Shown here: positions 8,562-16,337 of the stretch, piece by piece
Position numbering within the stretch: position 1 is the first letter of the stretch
How the letters are laid out: every line of letters begins with the position of its first letter
Origin: Candidatus Aminicenantota bacterium
GTDB lineage: Bacteria; Acidobacteriota; Aminicenantia; Aminicenantales; Saccharicenantaceae
Length of the DNA stretch: 53,858 nt
NCBI GenBank assembly: GCA_013178315.1
Contig: JABLWX010000006.1
Location: 1 to 53,858, forward strand
Reading direction: 5' to 3'
Program-made: the position numbers and the translations under genes
The notes under the pieces: model-generated
Told to the model about the DNA's origin: nothing
Databases searched by the model: none
Seen by the model: only the letters and a program-made list of their open reading frames with translations

Positions 8562-8590
8562 TTGTTTTATTCAGGGGAAGCCTCTATAAT
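8562..8590 (+). promoter_or_regulatory. Likely sigma-70-type promoter of the SHOCT gene
   Basis: A TTGTTT -35 and a perfect TATAAT -10 (8585-8590) are separated by 17 bp. The -10 ends 14 bp before the first ATG, giving a short leader that just includes the GAGGAGG ribosome site. Confidence 0.45.
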
Positions 8591-8604
8591 CAGGGCGAGG
8601 AGGC

Positions 8605-9051
8605 ATGATGAATAATCCTGAAGACCTTAACTTGAAAAATAGGAGAATCACGGTCAGGCCTTCGCCGACCAGCTCCATCATCACCCTGGTCATGAGCATC
8701 CTGTTCCTCATATTTGGAATTGTTTTCATGGGATCGGTCATGGGGGAAGCGGATGAGGCCAGGGGGCCGATGACCTTTTTCCTGGTTATCTGGATTGGTG
8801 CCTGTCTGGGTATGGCCATCTATTCGCTCGTCAACCTTTCTTCTTACGGGAAGTCAAGACCCAACCCGGCGGCCCTGGAGGTCCTGGAGGTCGAGGACAG
8901 GAAGGCCCCCGATAAAAAAGAAGATTCTGCCACGACCCGACCCGATTTCGGGGCCCGGCTGAGAGAACTGGAAGCTCTTAAAAAAGACGGCTTGCTGACT
9001 GAAGATGAATACCAGCGAAAGAGGAGAGAAATCCTTGATGAAAAGTGGTGA
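8605..9051 (+). CDS. SHOCT-domain membrane protein
   Basis: The product is 148 residues. Two hydrophobic spans (about 23-45 and 58-78) are followed by a polar linker and a C-terminal SHOCT domain: LRELEALKKDGLLTEDEY with a following RKRREIL is the typical short oligomerisation helix pair. GGAGG lies only 1 base before the ATG at 8605 and 4 bases before a second ATG at 8608, so translation may begin at the second. SHOCT domains usually form the C-terminus of small membrane or envelope proteins. The stop overlaps the start of the next gene by 14 bp, so the two are coupled. Confidence 0.85.
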   Translation: MMNNPEDLNLKNRRITVRPSPTSSIITLVMSILFLIFGIVFMGSVMGEADEARGPMTFFLVIWIGACLGMAIYSLVNLSSYGKSRPNPAALEVLEVEDRKAPDKKEDSATTRPDFGARLRELEALKKDGLLTEDEYQRKRREILDEKW

Positions 9052-10663
9052 CGGCGAATTGAACGGGAAGAAAAATCAGGCCTCAAATTTTGCCAGGAGT
9101 CTCATTTTAACGTCCCTTATTCCTTCATTGCTGATCATTTCCGCCCTGGCTTTGCCGGGGGGAATGAAAGCAGGAGACAAGTGCGCTTTTTCCGCCAGGC
9201 CGGTGGAACTGGCCCAGGATTCCCAGAAGGCAATCATCTTCCACAACAGGCAGGAAGAAATCCTGGTCCTGGCCACCGAGCTGCGGGCTGATAAGGAAAC
9301 GCAGGTTCTGGAATTCATTCCCTTTCCTGCTGAGCCTCAGGTTTTCCTGGTGAAAGAGCCCATCCTGGAAAAAGTCAGGGAACTCCTTAAGAAAAAGGAC
9401 ATAAAAGAATTGGAAGGTCCCACCAAGGGTGGGGGAGGCCTGGCCCCGGTTGAGATAAAGCTCAGCCAGAAGATGGGTCCGCATGACGTCACGGTGGTGA
9501 AAATCAACCAGCCGGGCGAATTCGAGAACTGGGTGCGGGAGTTTTTCAGGCAGAAAAAGATTCAATTAGAAATCAGGCTGGAGGGAGTGCTGGCCAACGC
9601 CCGGGATTACCTGGACCGGGGCTTCAATTATTTTGTTTTTGACTCGGTCACCGTAAGCAGGGAAACCAGGCTGGTCGAGCCGCTGGCCTACAGGTTTAAG
9701 TCGGCCGAGCTGTACTATCCCCTTAAGACTTCCAACCTGGTCGGCGGTTCCGGCCGGGTGGAGCTGGTCCTGATCCTGCCTGGAACTTTCTTCGCGGAGG
9801 AGCTGATTTTACATAAGCAGGACCAGAGGTATTTTGAGCTCTTCCGTTCCGGCTGGAGGGCCAGCTCATCTTCAAAGATGTACCCGGCCGAGCTGGGGGA
9901 GCTACTGCCGGAAGCCGCCGGGTTTTTCAAGCAGGGTCAGAAGATATACCTGCAGCTTTTGAAGTATGACGGACCTTATGATTTTAAGGATGACCTGAGA
10001 TGGGATATTTCCGGGTTGCCGCGGTATGCCTACAAGATAAGCATAAGCAGTTTTTTAGGCGAAATTCGCGAGCAGAAAATGACCGAGGACGAAATCAAGG
10101 ACTATCTCCAGGCCAGGTGCGCGGAAAATCCTAACTTTCTCAAGGAGAGCCGGGTTCTGCTGGACGAAGAGATGCTCGGCTACCTTTTGACCTCGCGCCT
10201 GACCTGCGAGGATTTTGTGCACCCGGAAGAATTCGAGGTCTACAAGGCCATTTATAATTTTAATCCTTCGGGCCTTAGCCCGGTCAGGCTGGACGGGCTA
10301 CCGACCGGGTTCGTGGTCCTGGAAGATAAGACCGCCAACAGAAAGTTTGAAAAAATAAAGGGCGTGGAGAAGGCCCTTCTCGATGATTACGACAGCAAGA
10401 ATAAAAAAGAATACCGGCTGAGCGACTTCGTGCCGGAGGGGCTGGAGGACTGTATCCAGGTCAGGCAGGGTGAGAGAGAGAACCTGCTGTCCCCAGGGAA
10501 AAATTATGTGTCACGGGTTGGCTTCAACCCTGGCCGGACGGCGGCCCTGGTCTTCGTCTCGCACGTAGCCAGCCCGGAGATGGGGGCCGGCTACTTAGTG
10601 TTGCTGGAGAAGCACCAGGGGGCCTGGACGCCGGTCAAAGTCCTCAGCGCCGAAATCTATTAA
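9038..10663 (+). CDS. DUF2330-like exported protein
   Basis: The start is set at ATG 9038, with GAGGAGAG about 10 bp upstream; an in-frame ATG at 9005 lies deeper in the previous gene. The product is 541 residues. A hydrophobic signal sequence at about residues 18-42 (LILTSLIPSLLIISALAL) is followed by a segment like DUF2330, including KAIIFHNRQEEILVLATEL and EFIPFPAEPQVFLVKEP, where the family has a similar run on reading out and protecting potentials of unknown meaning. The C-terminal 200 residues are unassigned. The product is probably periplasmic. The gene is coupled to the SHOCT gene upstream. Confidence 0.75.
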   Translation: MKSGDGELNGKKNQASNFARSLILTSLIPSLLIISALALPGGMKAGDKCAFSARPVELAQDSQKAIIFHNRQEEILVLATELRADKETQVLEFIPFPAEPQVFLVKEPILEKVRELLKKKDIKELEGPTKGGGGLAPVEIKLSQKMGPHDVTVVKINQPGEFENWVREFFRQKKIQLEIRLEGVLANARDYLDRGFNYFVFDSVTVSRETRLVEPLAYRFKSAELYYPLKTSNLVGGSGRVELVLILPGTFFAEELILHKQDQRYFELFRSGWRASSSSKMYPAELGELLPEAAGFFKQGQKIYLQLLKYDGPYDFKDDLRWDISGLPRYAYKISISSFLGEIREQKMTEDEIKDYLQARCAENPNFLKESRVLLDEEMLGYLLTSRLTCEDFVHPEEFEVYKAIYNFNPSGLSPVRLDGLPTGFVVLEDKTANRKFEKIKGVEKALLDDYDSKNKKEYRLSDFVPEGLEDCIQVRQGERENLLSPGKNYVSRVGFNPGRTAALVFVSHVASPEMGAGYLVLLEKHQGAWTPVKVLSAEIY

Positions 10664-10668
10664 ACGGA

Positions 10669-10709
10669 AACGGGGGACAAAATACTCGTTCCCCGATTTT
10701 GCTGACAAT
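10669..10709 (+). repeat. Interspersed repeat, family 2 (GGGGACA...ATACTC.TTCCCC)
   Basis: The copy starts six bases after the stop of the DUF2330-like gene. It reads GGGGGACAAAATACTCG then TTCCCCGATTTTG. A close copy lies at 36066-36108 and an inverted one at 11534-11574. The outer GGGGA/TCCCC bases can pair. It shares the GGGGACA start with the abundant palindromes further on. Confidence 0.65.
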
Positions 10710-10878
10710 TTTTGATATTCTGTTTTTCCAGCTCGCCGTTTTAGTAAGAATTATTAAAAAGATGGTAAAAAAATGTTTTAAAATTATGTCGCTCTCTTAC
10801 TTCTCTTTTGTTTAAAGGCCCCTTCTTTTCTTCTCCTGATGTTCTACTAATGCTCCGAGCCTTATCCCATCGGCTCTG

Positions 10879-11211
10879 TTATTCTATATCGTTCTTCTCG
10901 CAAAAGGTCTTGATGTTTGATTCCAGCTCCTGGGCCCGGGCGATGGCCTTTTCTTCGGTCAGGGTCGGCAACAGCTCCTTTAGCTTATTTCTGACCGCCT
11001 TAACCTGGTTTTCAGCCTTTTCCGGGTCGGAGATGACGACCAGCCCTGGTTCGGCCGCCTGGCGGTTGGCCACGATGTAATTCTGGGTGGCTGTTTGGAA
11101 CTCCTTTTCCAGGGCTATCACCGCATCTTCTTCGGGGGTCGTCTTAAAAAAATGGTCATAGGCCAGGTAGCCCGCCCCAAGGATGATTATAAGAAATAGC
11201 AATTTCTTCAC
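10879..11211 (-). CDS. Small membrane-anchored protein of unknown function
   Basis: The product is 110 residues, starting at a GTG (11211) preceded by GAGAGGGG. Residues 2-20 (KKLLFLIIILGAGYLAYDH) are a single membrane anchor. The rest is Glu/Lys-rich and helical with coiled-coil character. No family recognised. It stands alone between two repeat copies. Confidence 0.7.
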   Translation of the reverse strand: MKKLLFLIIILGAGYLAYDHFFKTTPEEDAVIALEKEFQTATQNYIVANRQAAEPGLVVISDPEKAENQVKAVRNKLKELLPTLTEEKAIARAQELESNIKTFCEKNDIE

Positions 11212-11290
11212 GCTTGCCCCTCTCCTAAAATAATTTCCATTCCAATGGGATTGTATCTTACCCCCTCCTTAATTAAAAGCGGAAATAAGA

Positions 11291-11328
11291 TGAGGGGAGA
11301 GGATACTCATTTACCTGATTTTTTGACT
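11291..11328 (+). repeat. Degenerate family-2 repeat copy
   Basis: GGGGAGAGGATACTCATTTACC and the following GATTTTTTG align with the family-2 repeat at 36066-36108, with several substitutions and a lost 3' CCCC. Confidence 0.4.
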
Positions 11329-11533
11329 CCGGTACCTCGGGCTAAGAACCTGTGTAAAAACAATTAGATTCACTTGGCTAACCCGCTAATTGAAGACTTA
11401 CTTAAGCCTATCCTCTAATCCATTCGATGGCCTTCCAAACCAATAAAAATATGCGACTTAATTTATTAACTTACCTTTTTCCTTTTTCCATTTTGTCATA
11501 GAGTTTTCTTGCGTCCTTTCCAAAACCGGCCCC

Positions 11534-11574
11534 CAAAAAATTGGAGAATGAGTATTGTGTTCCCCATTTTTTAT
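11534..11574 (-). repeat. Family-2 repeat copy, inverted
   Basis: Read on the minus strand it gives AAATGGGGAACACAATACTC, then ATTCTCCAATTTTTTGG. This matches the copies at 10669 and 36066 with a few substitutions. Confidence 0.6.
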
Positions 11575-11791
11575 GCGCCTCAATTTTTTGCCGGAACCTT
11601 CTACCCGACTATGAATAAAGTACCGGACATGCTTTTCTCCCTCTCTGGCCACAATGAACCAGGCGAATTACACCATTCCTTTTTTGTTCTTGATGGAAGA
11701 GTCGGGAGAGTGGTATGGTAATCATGAAGACACACTCTTCGGGTCTGAACTCACATTTCTGAATAAGTAATTCGAACTTGAGGAGGGAGCG

Positions 11792-13162
11792 ATGAAATCA
11801 AGAGTTTCAAGAGTGCTGCTATCGGCACTTTTAGTATTAATCGTTTTAATCATCGTTCAGGGGGCAACCCCAGAACCCCAGTTGCCAAAGGAAACCGAGG
11901 CCCAGAAGGCCCAGCGCCTGAAGTGGTGGACAGAGGCCCGCTTCGGCATGTTCATCCACTGGGGCCTCTATGCCCTGCCCGCCCGGCACGAGTGGGTCAA
12001 GAACCGCGAGCGCCTGACCAACGAGCAATACCAGAAATACTTTGAGCACTTCAACCCCGACCTCTACAACCCGCGGGAATGGGTCAGGATGGCCAGGGCA
12101 GCCGGAATGAAGTATGTCGTGATCACCGCCAAGCATCACGAGGGCTTCTGCCTCTGGGATTCGAAATACACGGATTACAAGGCTACCAGGACGCCGTTCG
12201 GCCGCGACATCCTTAAAGAATTTGTCGAGGCCTTCCGGGCCGAGGGATTGAAGGTGGGTTTCTATTATTCGCTCCTCGACTGGCATCACCCGGATTACAC
12301 CATAGACCGTTACCATCCGCTCCGGCCCGACAACGAGGCCGACTACGAAAAGCTCAATGCCGGCCGGGACATGGCCCGTTACCGCGAGTACATGAAAAAC
12401 CAGGTCCGGGAGCTGCTCACCAACTACGGCGAAATCAGCATCATGTGGTTTGATTTTTCCTTTCCGGGAAAGTTCGGCAAGGGCCGCGACGACTGGGATT
12501 CCATCGGCCTGCTGAAACTGGCCAAATCGCTCCAGCCGCATCTCATCATCGACGACCGGCTCGACCTCCAGGACGTCGAGGGCGGCTGGGACTTCACCAC
12601 GCCCGAGCAGGTCAGGGTCACCAAGTGGCCAGAATACAACGGCAAGCGAATTCCCTGGGAAACCTGCCAGACCTTTTCCGGCTCCTGGGGTTATTACCGC
12701 GACGAGTATACCTGGAAGAGCCCGGCCCAGCTCATCGAGCTGCTTATTGACTCGGTAAGCAAGGGCGGTAATCTATTGCTCAACGTGGGCCCGACCGGCC
12801 GGGGCACCTTCGACCACAGGGCACAGGAACGGCTCAAGGCCATCGGCGAGTGGATGGCCGTAAACGGCCGGTCAATCTACGGCTGCACCCAGGCGCCTGA
12901 TGAATTTGTCGCTCCGCCCAACACGCTTCTGACCTGGAATCCAGTTACCAAACGACTCTACATGCACCTGCTCTTCTACCCGATGAATGGCCTGTGGCTC
13001 AAGGATATGGCCGACAAGGTGAAGTATGTGCAGTTCCTCCACGACGCTTCCGAGATTCGCTTCCGCCCCGGCACCGGCGAAGAAGCTAACAACCTGTGGC
13101 TGACCCTGCCCGTCCAGAAGCCACCGGTCGAAATACCCGTCCTCGAAGTCTTTTTGAAATGA
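11792..13162 (+). CDS. GH29 alpha-L-fucosidase, exported
   Basis: This hydrolase releases terminal alpha-L-fucose from glycans by a retaining mechanism. The product is 456 residues. Residues 1-26 are a signal peptide. GH29 hallmarks follow: FGMFIHWGLYALPARHEW, KYVVITAKHHEGFCLWDSK (substrate-pocket histidines), VGFYYSLLDWHHPDY and ISIMWFDFSF with Asp221 as the likely nucleophile; GGNLLLNVGPTGRG closes the barrel. TTGAGGAGGGAGCG precedes the ATG. The length fits a catalytic domain plus a short beta-sandwich. A second, broken GH29 gene lies 1.2 kb downstream and a TonB-dependent receptor follows, which points to use of fucosylated polysaccharide. Confidence 0.95.
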   Translation: MKSRVSRVLLSALLVLIVLIIVQGATPEPQLPKETEAQKAQRLKWWTEARFGMFIHWGLYALPARHEWVKNRERLTNEQYQKYFEHFNPDLYNPREWVRMARAAGMKYVVITAKHHEGFCLWDSKYTDYKATRTPFGRDILKEFVEAFRAEGLKVGFYYSLLDWHHPDYTIDRYHPLRPDNEADYEKLNAGRDMARYREYMKNQVRELLTNYGEISIMWFDFSFPGKFGKGRDDWDSIGLLKLAKSLQPHLIIDDRLDLQDVEGGWDFTTPEQVRVTKWPEYNGKRIPWETCQTFSGSWGYYRDEYTWKSPAQLIELLIDSVSKGGNLLLNVGPTGRGTFDHRAQERLKAIGEWMAVNGRSIYGCTQAPDEFVAPPNTLLTWNPVTKRLYMHLLFYPMNGLWLKDMADKVKYVQFLHDASEIRFRPGTGEEANNLWLTLPVQKPPVEIPVLEVFLK

Positions 13163-13195
13163 AAAATTCTCGGTAATTTACTAACTGAGTAACGG

Positions 13196-14311
13196 ATGGA
13201 ATCAAGAGTAAGATTCTTGATAATCCTGCTGTGGATTTTGTCTCTGGTGGCGGGGTGTTCAACAGGGGAGTCTGGCCTCCAGTCGCTGGCGGCCTCGGAG
13301 CAGCCGCTTTTTTCTTGCGGCGGTGATCAATCTGGCCGTTATTACAAGTCAATTAATTTTTTAATTGGAGCCGGCGGCCGGGTCTACCTCTGGGACTCTG
13401 TAAATTTTGAAGGCCTTGACGTTTACAGTCCCGACGGGAAATTCCTTTTCACTCTTGGAAAAAAGGGACAGGGGCCGGATGAATTGCCGAATGTGGCTGC
13501 GGCGGCTGCAGATTCCAAAGGCCGTCTCTGGGTAAATGTCTTCAGCCAGAAAATGCTCAAGGTCTTTTCGCCAGACGGAAAGTTAATCCGGGAAGTGCTG
13601 CTTCCGGAAGAAATTTCCAGGGGCTATATCAACAGGATGCTCTTCGGCGCCGGCGACGAATTGTACATCCAGTCAGATTCAGGTGCCGGAGAATATTCAG
13701 TCCACGGCTTTTATCCGGAAGAGGGGCGCACCAGGCTCTTCCATGAGGAAAAGGGACGGAAGGAAGGAGGCCTGGCCCGTTTCTTTACCGACCTGGCAGT
13801 TGATGACACCGGGAAACTTTATATTTCTGACCCCTTTGATTACAGGATTTATGCCTATTCGCCGGAGGGCGTGCTCATCCGAACCTATGAAAATAGAAGG
13901 GCTAGAAAAGAACGCATCCTTGATTCAGATTTTGATATCTTAAACGGCGATTTGAACTCGGTCATAAGGTTTGAGGGTTACCGTGAAGTCCTGGCCCGGC
14001 TAAAGGGACCGTCCCGGTATTTTCCTGCAGTCTTCGGCCTCAACGCCGACCGGGGACGCCTTTACGTCTGGACCTCGCAGAGGGAAAGCAGGCTGAACAG
14101 GTACATCGTTGATATTTATGACCTGGATTTTCAACGCCTGGGACGGGCCTGCTATTTCAACTGGGTTAAGATGAACCTGGCCCGCATCGTTAACGCTCGG
14201 CTGTACATCCCGAGCATAGAAAATTATGATACCAGCCTGGTCCGGAAGCTCGGCCGGATGGGCCTCACTAACGTGCCCGAAAAACTGAATGTTTATCAGG
14301 TCAGAAATTAA
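13196..14311 (+). CDS. Six-bladed beta-propeller lipoprotein
   Basis: The 371-residue product has a lipoprotein signal (hydrophobic LIILLWILSLVAGC, Cys21), so it is anchored in the envelope. The mature part has repeated blade-type strands, for example FEGLDVYSPDGKFLFTLGKK, MLKVFSPDGKLIREVLLP and DYRIYAYSPEGVLIRTYENR, spaced as in NHL/6-bladed propeller proteins. It begins 33 bp after the fucosidase stop and is likely co-transcribed. Proteins of this kind often lie in glycan-use loci and may bind glycan or partner proteins, but the ligand is not visible. Confidence 0.82.
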   Translation: MESRVRFLIILLWILSLVAGCSTGESGLQSLAASEQPLFSCGGDQSGRYYKSINFLIGAGGRVYLWDSVNFEGLDVYSPDGKFLFTLGKKGQGPDELPNVAAAAADSKGRLWVNVFSQKMLKVFSPDGKLIREVLLPEEISRGYINRMLFGAGDELYIQSDSGAGEYSVHGFYPEEGRTRLFHEEKGRKEGGLARFFTDLAVDDTGKLYISDPFDYRIYAYSPEGVLIRTYENRRARKERILDSDFDILNGDLNSVIRFEGYREVLARLKGPSRYFPAVFGLNADRGRLYVWTSQRESRLNRYIVDIYDLDFQRLGRACYFNWVKMNLARIVNARLYIPSIENYDTSLVRKLGRMGLTNVPEKLNVYQVRN

Positions 14312-14383
14312 AATATTTGCCCGCTAAATTGGGCGTACTTTCGCGTCTCCATTTTTTAGGAGGCACTAATCAGGAGGGAAGAA

Positions 14384-14793
14384 ATGAAGAAGAGCAAAAA
14401 CCCACATTCCTGGACATTCTGTTATTTCTTTTATTTATAACGACGGCGGCCATCAACATTGCCTGTGATTTCTCTGGAACTAAATCGCAAAAAACCGGAT
14501 CAGAACCCACAGTAAGCCTGCTCCCGGAAGACCGGGTGCGACTTTCCAACGACCCGCAAAAAACCGAGATTTTCCGCGATGCCGGACTCGGCCTGTTCAT
14601 CCACTGGGGGCCGAATTCCCAGGTGGGCACAGAAATTTCCTGGCCCCTCTACAATGCCTCGGAAGATTTCATAAAAAAATATTATGCCCTGGCCGACACC
14701 TTGCGTACCGGCGAATTTGGCGCCTTCACCTGGGGTCCCGACTGGCCCATCGTGGTCAAGATTACAAAGGCCAGGCCAGCGGGAATATTCTGA
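14384..14793 (+). pseudogene. Broken second GH29 alpha-L-fucosidase gene
   Basis: CAGGAGGGAAGAA then ATG at 14384 is a strong start, but that frame (MKKSKNPHSW...) stops after 17 codons. The neighbouring frame continues at once with a lipoprotein-type signal (PTFLDILLFLLFITTAA then INIAC) and clear GH29 sequence: DAGLGLFIHWGPNSQVGT and EISWPLYNASEDFIKKYYAL. A single-base shift near 14395-14405 thus separates start and body. The frame then ends after about 25 unrelated residues at 14793, and some 300 residues carrying the catalytic core are missing. This is a remnant with two lesions. Confidence 0.75.
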
Positions 14794-15132
14794 GTGAAGC
14801 CTGAATGAAACTTGATTAAGAAGAAACAACCGGTGACAGTCAGGGGGGCCAGAAATCTCTTTCTTATATTTTTTTTATTTAATCTGGTTTTATTTATAAT
14901 CTGGCTTTGTTTAATTTGGTCGCAATTAACCCAAATGATGTTGTTGCCCTTTTTTAGGCGATTGCGGCTAAATGGAAACTTTAGAACCCAGGCCCGTCTT
15001 TTTCCATATAATAAAAATTTTGACTTTTGCGGACGGCAAGTGTTATTCTTCGGCCGTATCCGGATAGGGCGTGAATCCCAAAAGTTTCGCCTGAGCCGCG
15101 AGAGATATCTCGCTTCCGGAAAGGAGGGCAAA
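14794..15132. other. Intergenic, AT-rich leader of the membrane protein gene
   Basis: The open frame extending back to 14812 has no ribosome site at its start and unlike composition, so it is not taken as coding. A GCGAGA-GATA-TCTCGC hairpin lies at 15098-15113, just upstream of the ribosome site of the following gene. Confidence 0.45.
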
Positions 15133-15555
15133 ATGAATTGCAAGCGTTTTATCATTGCTTCGGTCGTCGTCTATGTGGCTTTCCAGGTCATGGAGTTTCT
15201 CGTCAACAACATTATCCTGATGAGCCAGTACGAGGCGCTGCAGAATTTGTGGCGACCCGACATGGCCTCGAAAATGTGGCTGATGTACCTGACCGGGGTG
15301 ATGGTCGCTTTTCTTTTTACCTACATTTTTATTAAGGGCCGCGAGGGGAAAGGCCTGGCCGAGGGCTTCCGCTATGGCCTGGTAATCTGGGCTTTTGTCG
15401 CGGTTCCGATGAGCCTCGGTTTCTACGGGATGTTGCCGATTCCGTTCAAGCTGGCTCTGTGGTGGATAATATTCTCGCTGGTCGAGTATGTCATAGCCGG
15501 CCTCATAGTCGCAGCCATCTACAGGCCAGCCCCACCCGCCGCGAAAACGGCCTGA
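15133..15555 (+). CDS. Four-span membrane protein of unknown function
   Basis: The product is 140 residues. The start at 15133 is chosen because GGAAAGGAGGG lies 5-12 bp upstream. Four hydrophobic spans are visible: about 5-28, 51-70, 84-103 and 110-131. Conserved-looking features are EFLVNNIILMSQYEALQNLW after span 1 and FIKGREGKGLAEGFRYGL between spans 2 and 3. It resembles uncharacterised membrane proteins of this bacterial group but matches no family I can name. It sits between two remnants of carbohydrate-active genes and may have arrived with the event that broke them. Confidence 0.8.
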   Translation: MNCKRFIIASVVVYVAFQVMEFLVNNIILMSQYEALQNLWRPDMASKMWLMYLTGVMVAFLFTYIFIKGREGKGLAEGFRYGLVIWAFVAVPMSLGFYGMLPIPFKLALWWIIFSLVEYVIAGLIVAAIYRPAPPAAKTA

Positions 15556-15556
15556 A

Positions 15557-15805
15557 TTAGCCACCGGGAGATCCATCCGGATTGACCAGCCCTGGGGGCC
15601 GGCCATAGCTACCGTGGAAATCCCACCTGGCGATGGCCGGACCTGGCAGAATATTTCCGCTCCCGTTAAGGAAGTAACGGGCGTTCACCCCATCTGGCTA
15701 TATTTCACTGGCCCGGAAGGACTGCTTATAAAGCTCGACTGGTTTGTGTTCGGAAAGAACACAACATTAGAAATTCCCATAGATTACTCTGAGTGGTTCC
15801 TTTGA
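15557..15805 (+). pseudogene. Leftover C-terminal half of a CBM6 carbohydrate-binding module
   Basis: The frame reads GRSIRIDQPWGPAIATVEIP, then GDGRTWQNISAPVKEVTGVH, then PIWLYFTGPEGLLIKLDWF and ends at 15803-15805. This is the conserved second half of a CBM6 module (the W-x-T/N...G-V-H...L-x-F...D-W-F pattern). It has no start codon with a ribosome site and no first half. It is probably the 3' end of a deleted glycosidase gene, possibly the same gene as the GH29 remnant at 14384. Confidence 0.7.
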
Positions 15806-16164
15806 CCGGGATGGTTTCCGGGGCAGGGCCCCCGAAAACCTATTCCTGGCCCGCCGAAAAAACCGGTTTGTTTGCGTTCGGTTAGGTACTTTTTGAAGAA
15901 AGTTTGGCTGGGCCCTTAAGGCTCAAAAAAAATGTTTTTTGTCATTGATGGTTTAGAGGCGGGTGACTATTAAAAATTCATAACGGAAGAAGCCCATTTT
16001 TTATGATAATAATTTAATTAAAGAGGCCATTTTCCCGGGCTGAAATTTCAAAAAAAATTCAATAAATTGGATAAAATTATATAAATTTGGATTTATCGTC
16101 CCCAAAACGCATTTTTCTTACTTATAACTAATTGATAAATAATAATTTATGATTTTACTTCGAT
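15806..16164. other. AT-rich intergenic region upstream of the receptor promoter
   Basis: No coding features. A sigma-54 promoter would need an activator-binding site here, but no inverted repeat stands out. GGCCCTTAAGGCTC then A-rich and T-rich runs near 15912-15940 form a weak hairpin. Confidence 0.4.
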
Positions 16165-16180
16165 TGGCACGATATTTGCT
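16165..16180 (+). promoter_or_regulatory. Sigma-54 (-24/-12) promoter of the TonB-dependent receptor
   Basis: TGGCAC-GATAT-TTGCT matches the RpoN consensus TGGCAC-N5-TTGCW in every fixed position. GG (16166-16167) and GC (16178-16179) have the required 10-bp gap. The start of transcription is expected near 16190, giving a leader of about 148 bases. Use of sigma-54 implies control by an AAA+ activator not encoded in the window. Confidence 0.75.
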
Positions 16181-16229
16181 TTCCTAAATAGAGCTATTTG
16201 GGTGCTGCTTTTTTGTAATTTTTTAGAAA

Positions 16230-16337
16230 AGGAGGTGAAAATAGAGAAGGGCAATATCCAATGAAACCTTGATCTAAGGGTTGGGTGCGCATCACCCAGG
16301 GCAAGGGGTTTTGATCCTACCTTAAAGAGGAGGAGGA
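16230..16337 (+). promoter_or_regulatory. Structured leader of the receptor mRNA
   Basis: The leader has an early GGAGGTG Shine-Dalgarno-like run (16231-16237) not followed by a sensible frame, a TGGGTG-CGCAT-CACCCA hairpin (16282-16298) inside a CCTTG/CAAGG outer pairing (16267-16271 with 16302-16306), and the true ribosome site AGAGGAGGAGG just before 16338. It may control translation. No known riboswitch class is recognised. Confidence 0.35.

Larger units (their letters stand above)
11212..11791. other. Intergenic region with decayed repeats
   Basis: About 580 bp lie before the fucosidase gene. Two family-2 repeat copies are present. Short frames on either strand run through the repeats and show no ribosome sites or family features. 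The TTGAGGAGGGAGCG before 11792 is the ribosome site of the fucosidase gene. Confidence 0.5.

Noticed and set aside
11458-11721. Two overlapping opposite frames before the fucosidase
   Set aside because: Both run through a family-2 repeat copy and lack ribosome sites.
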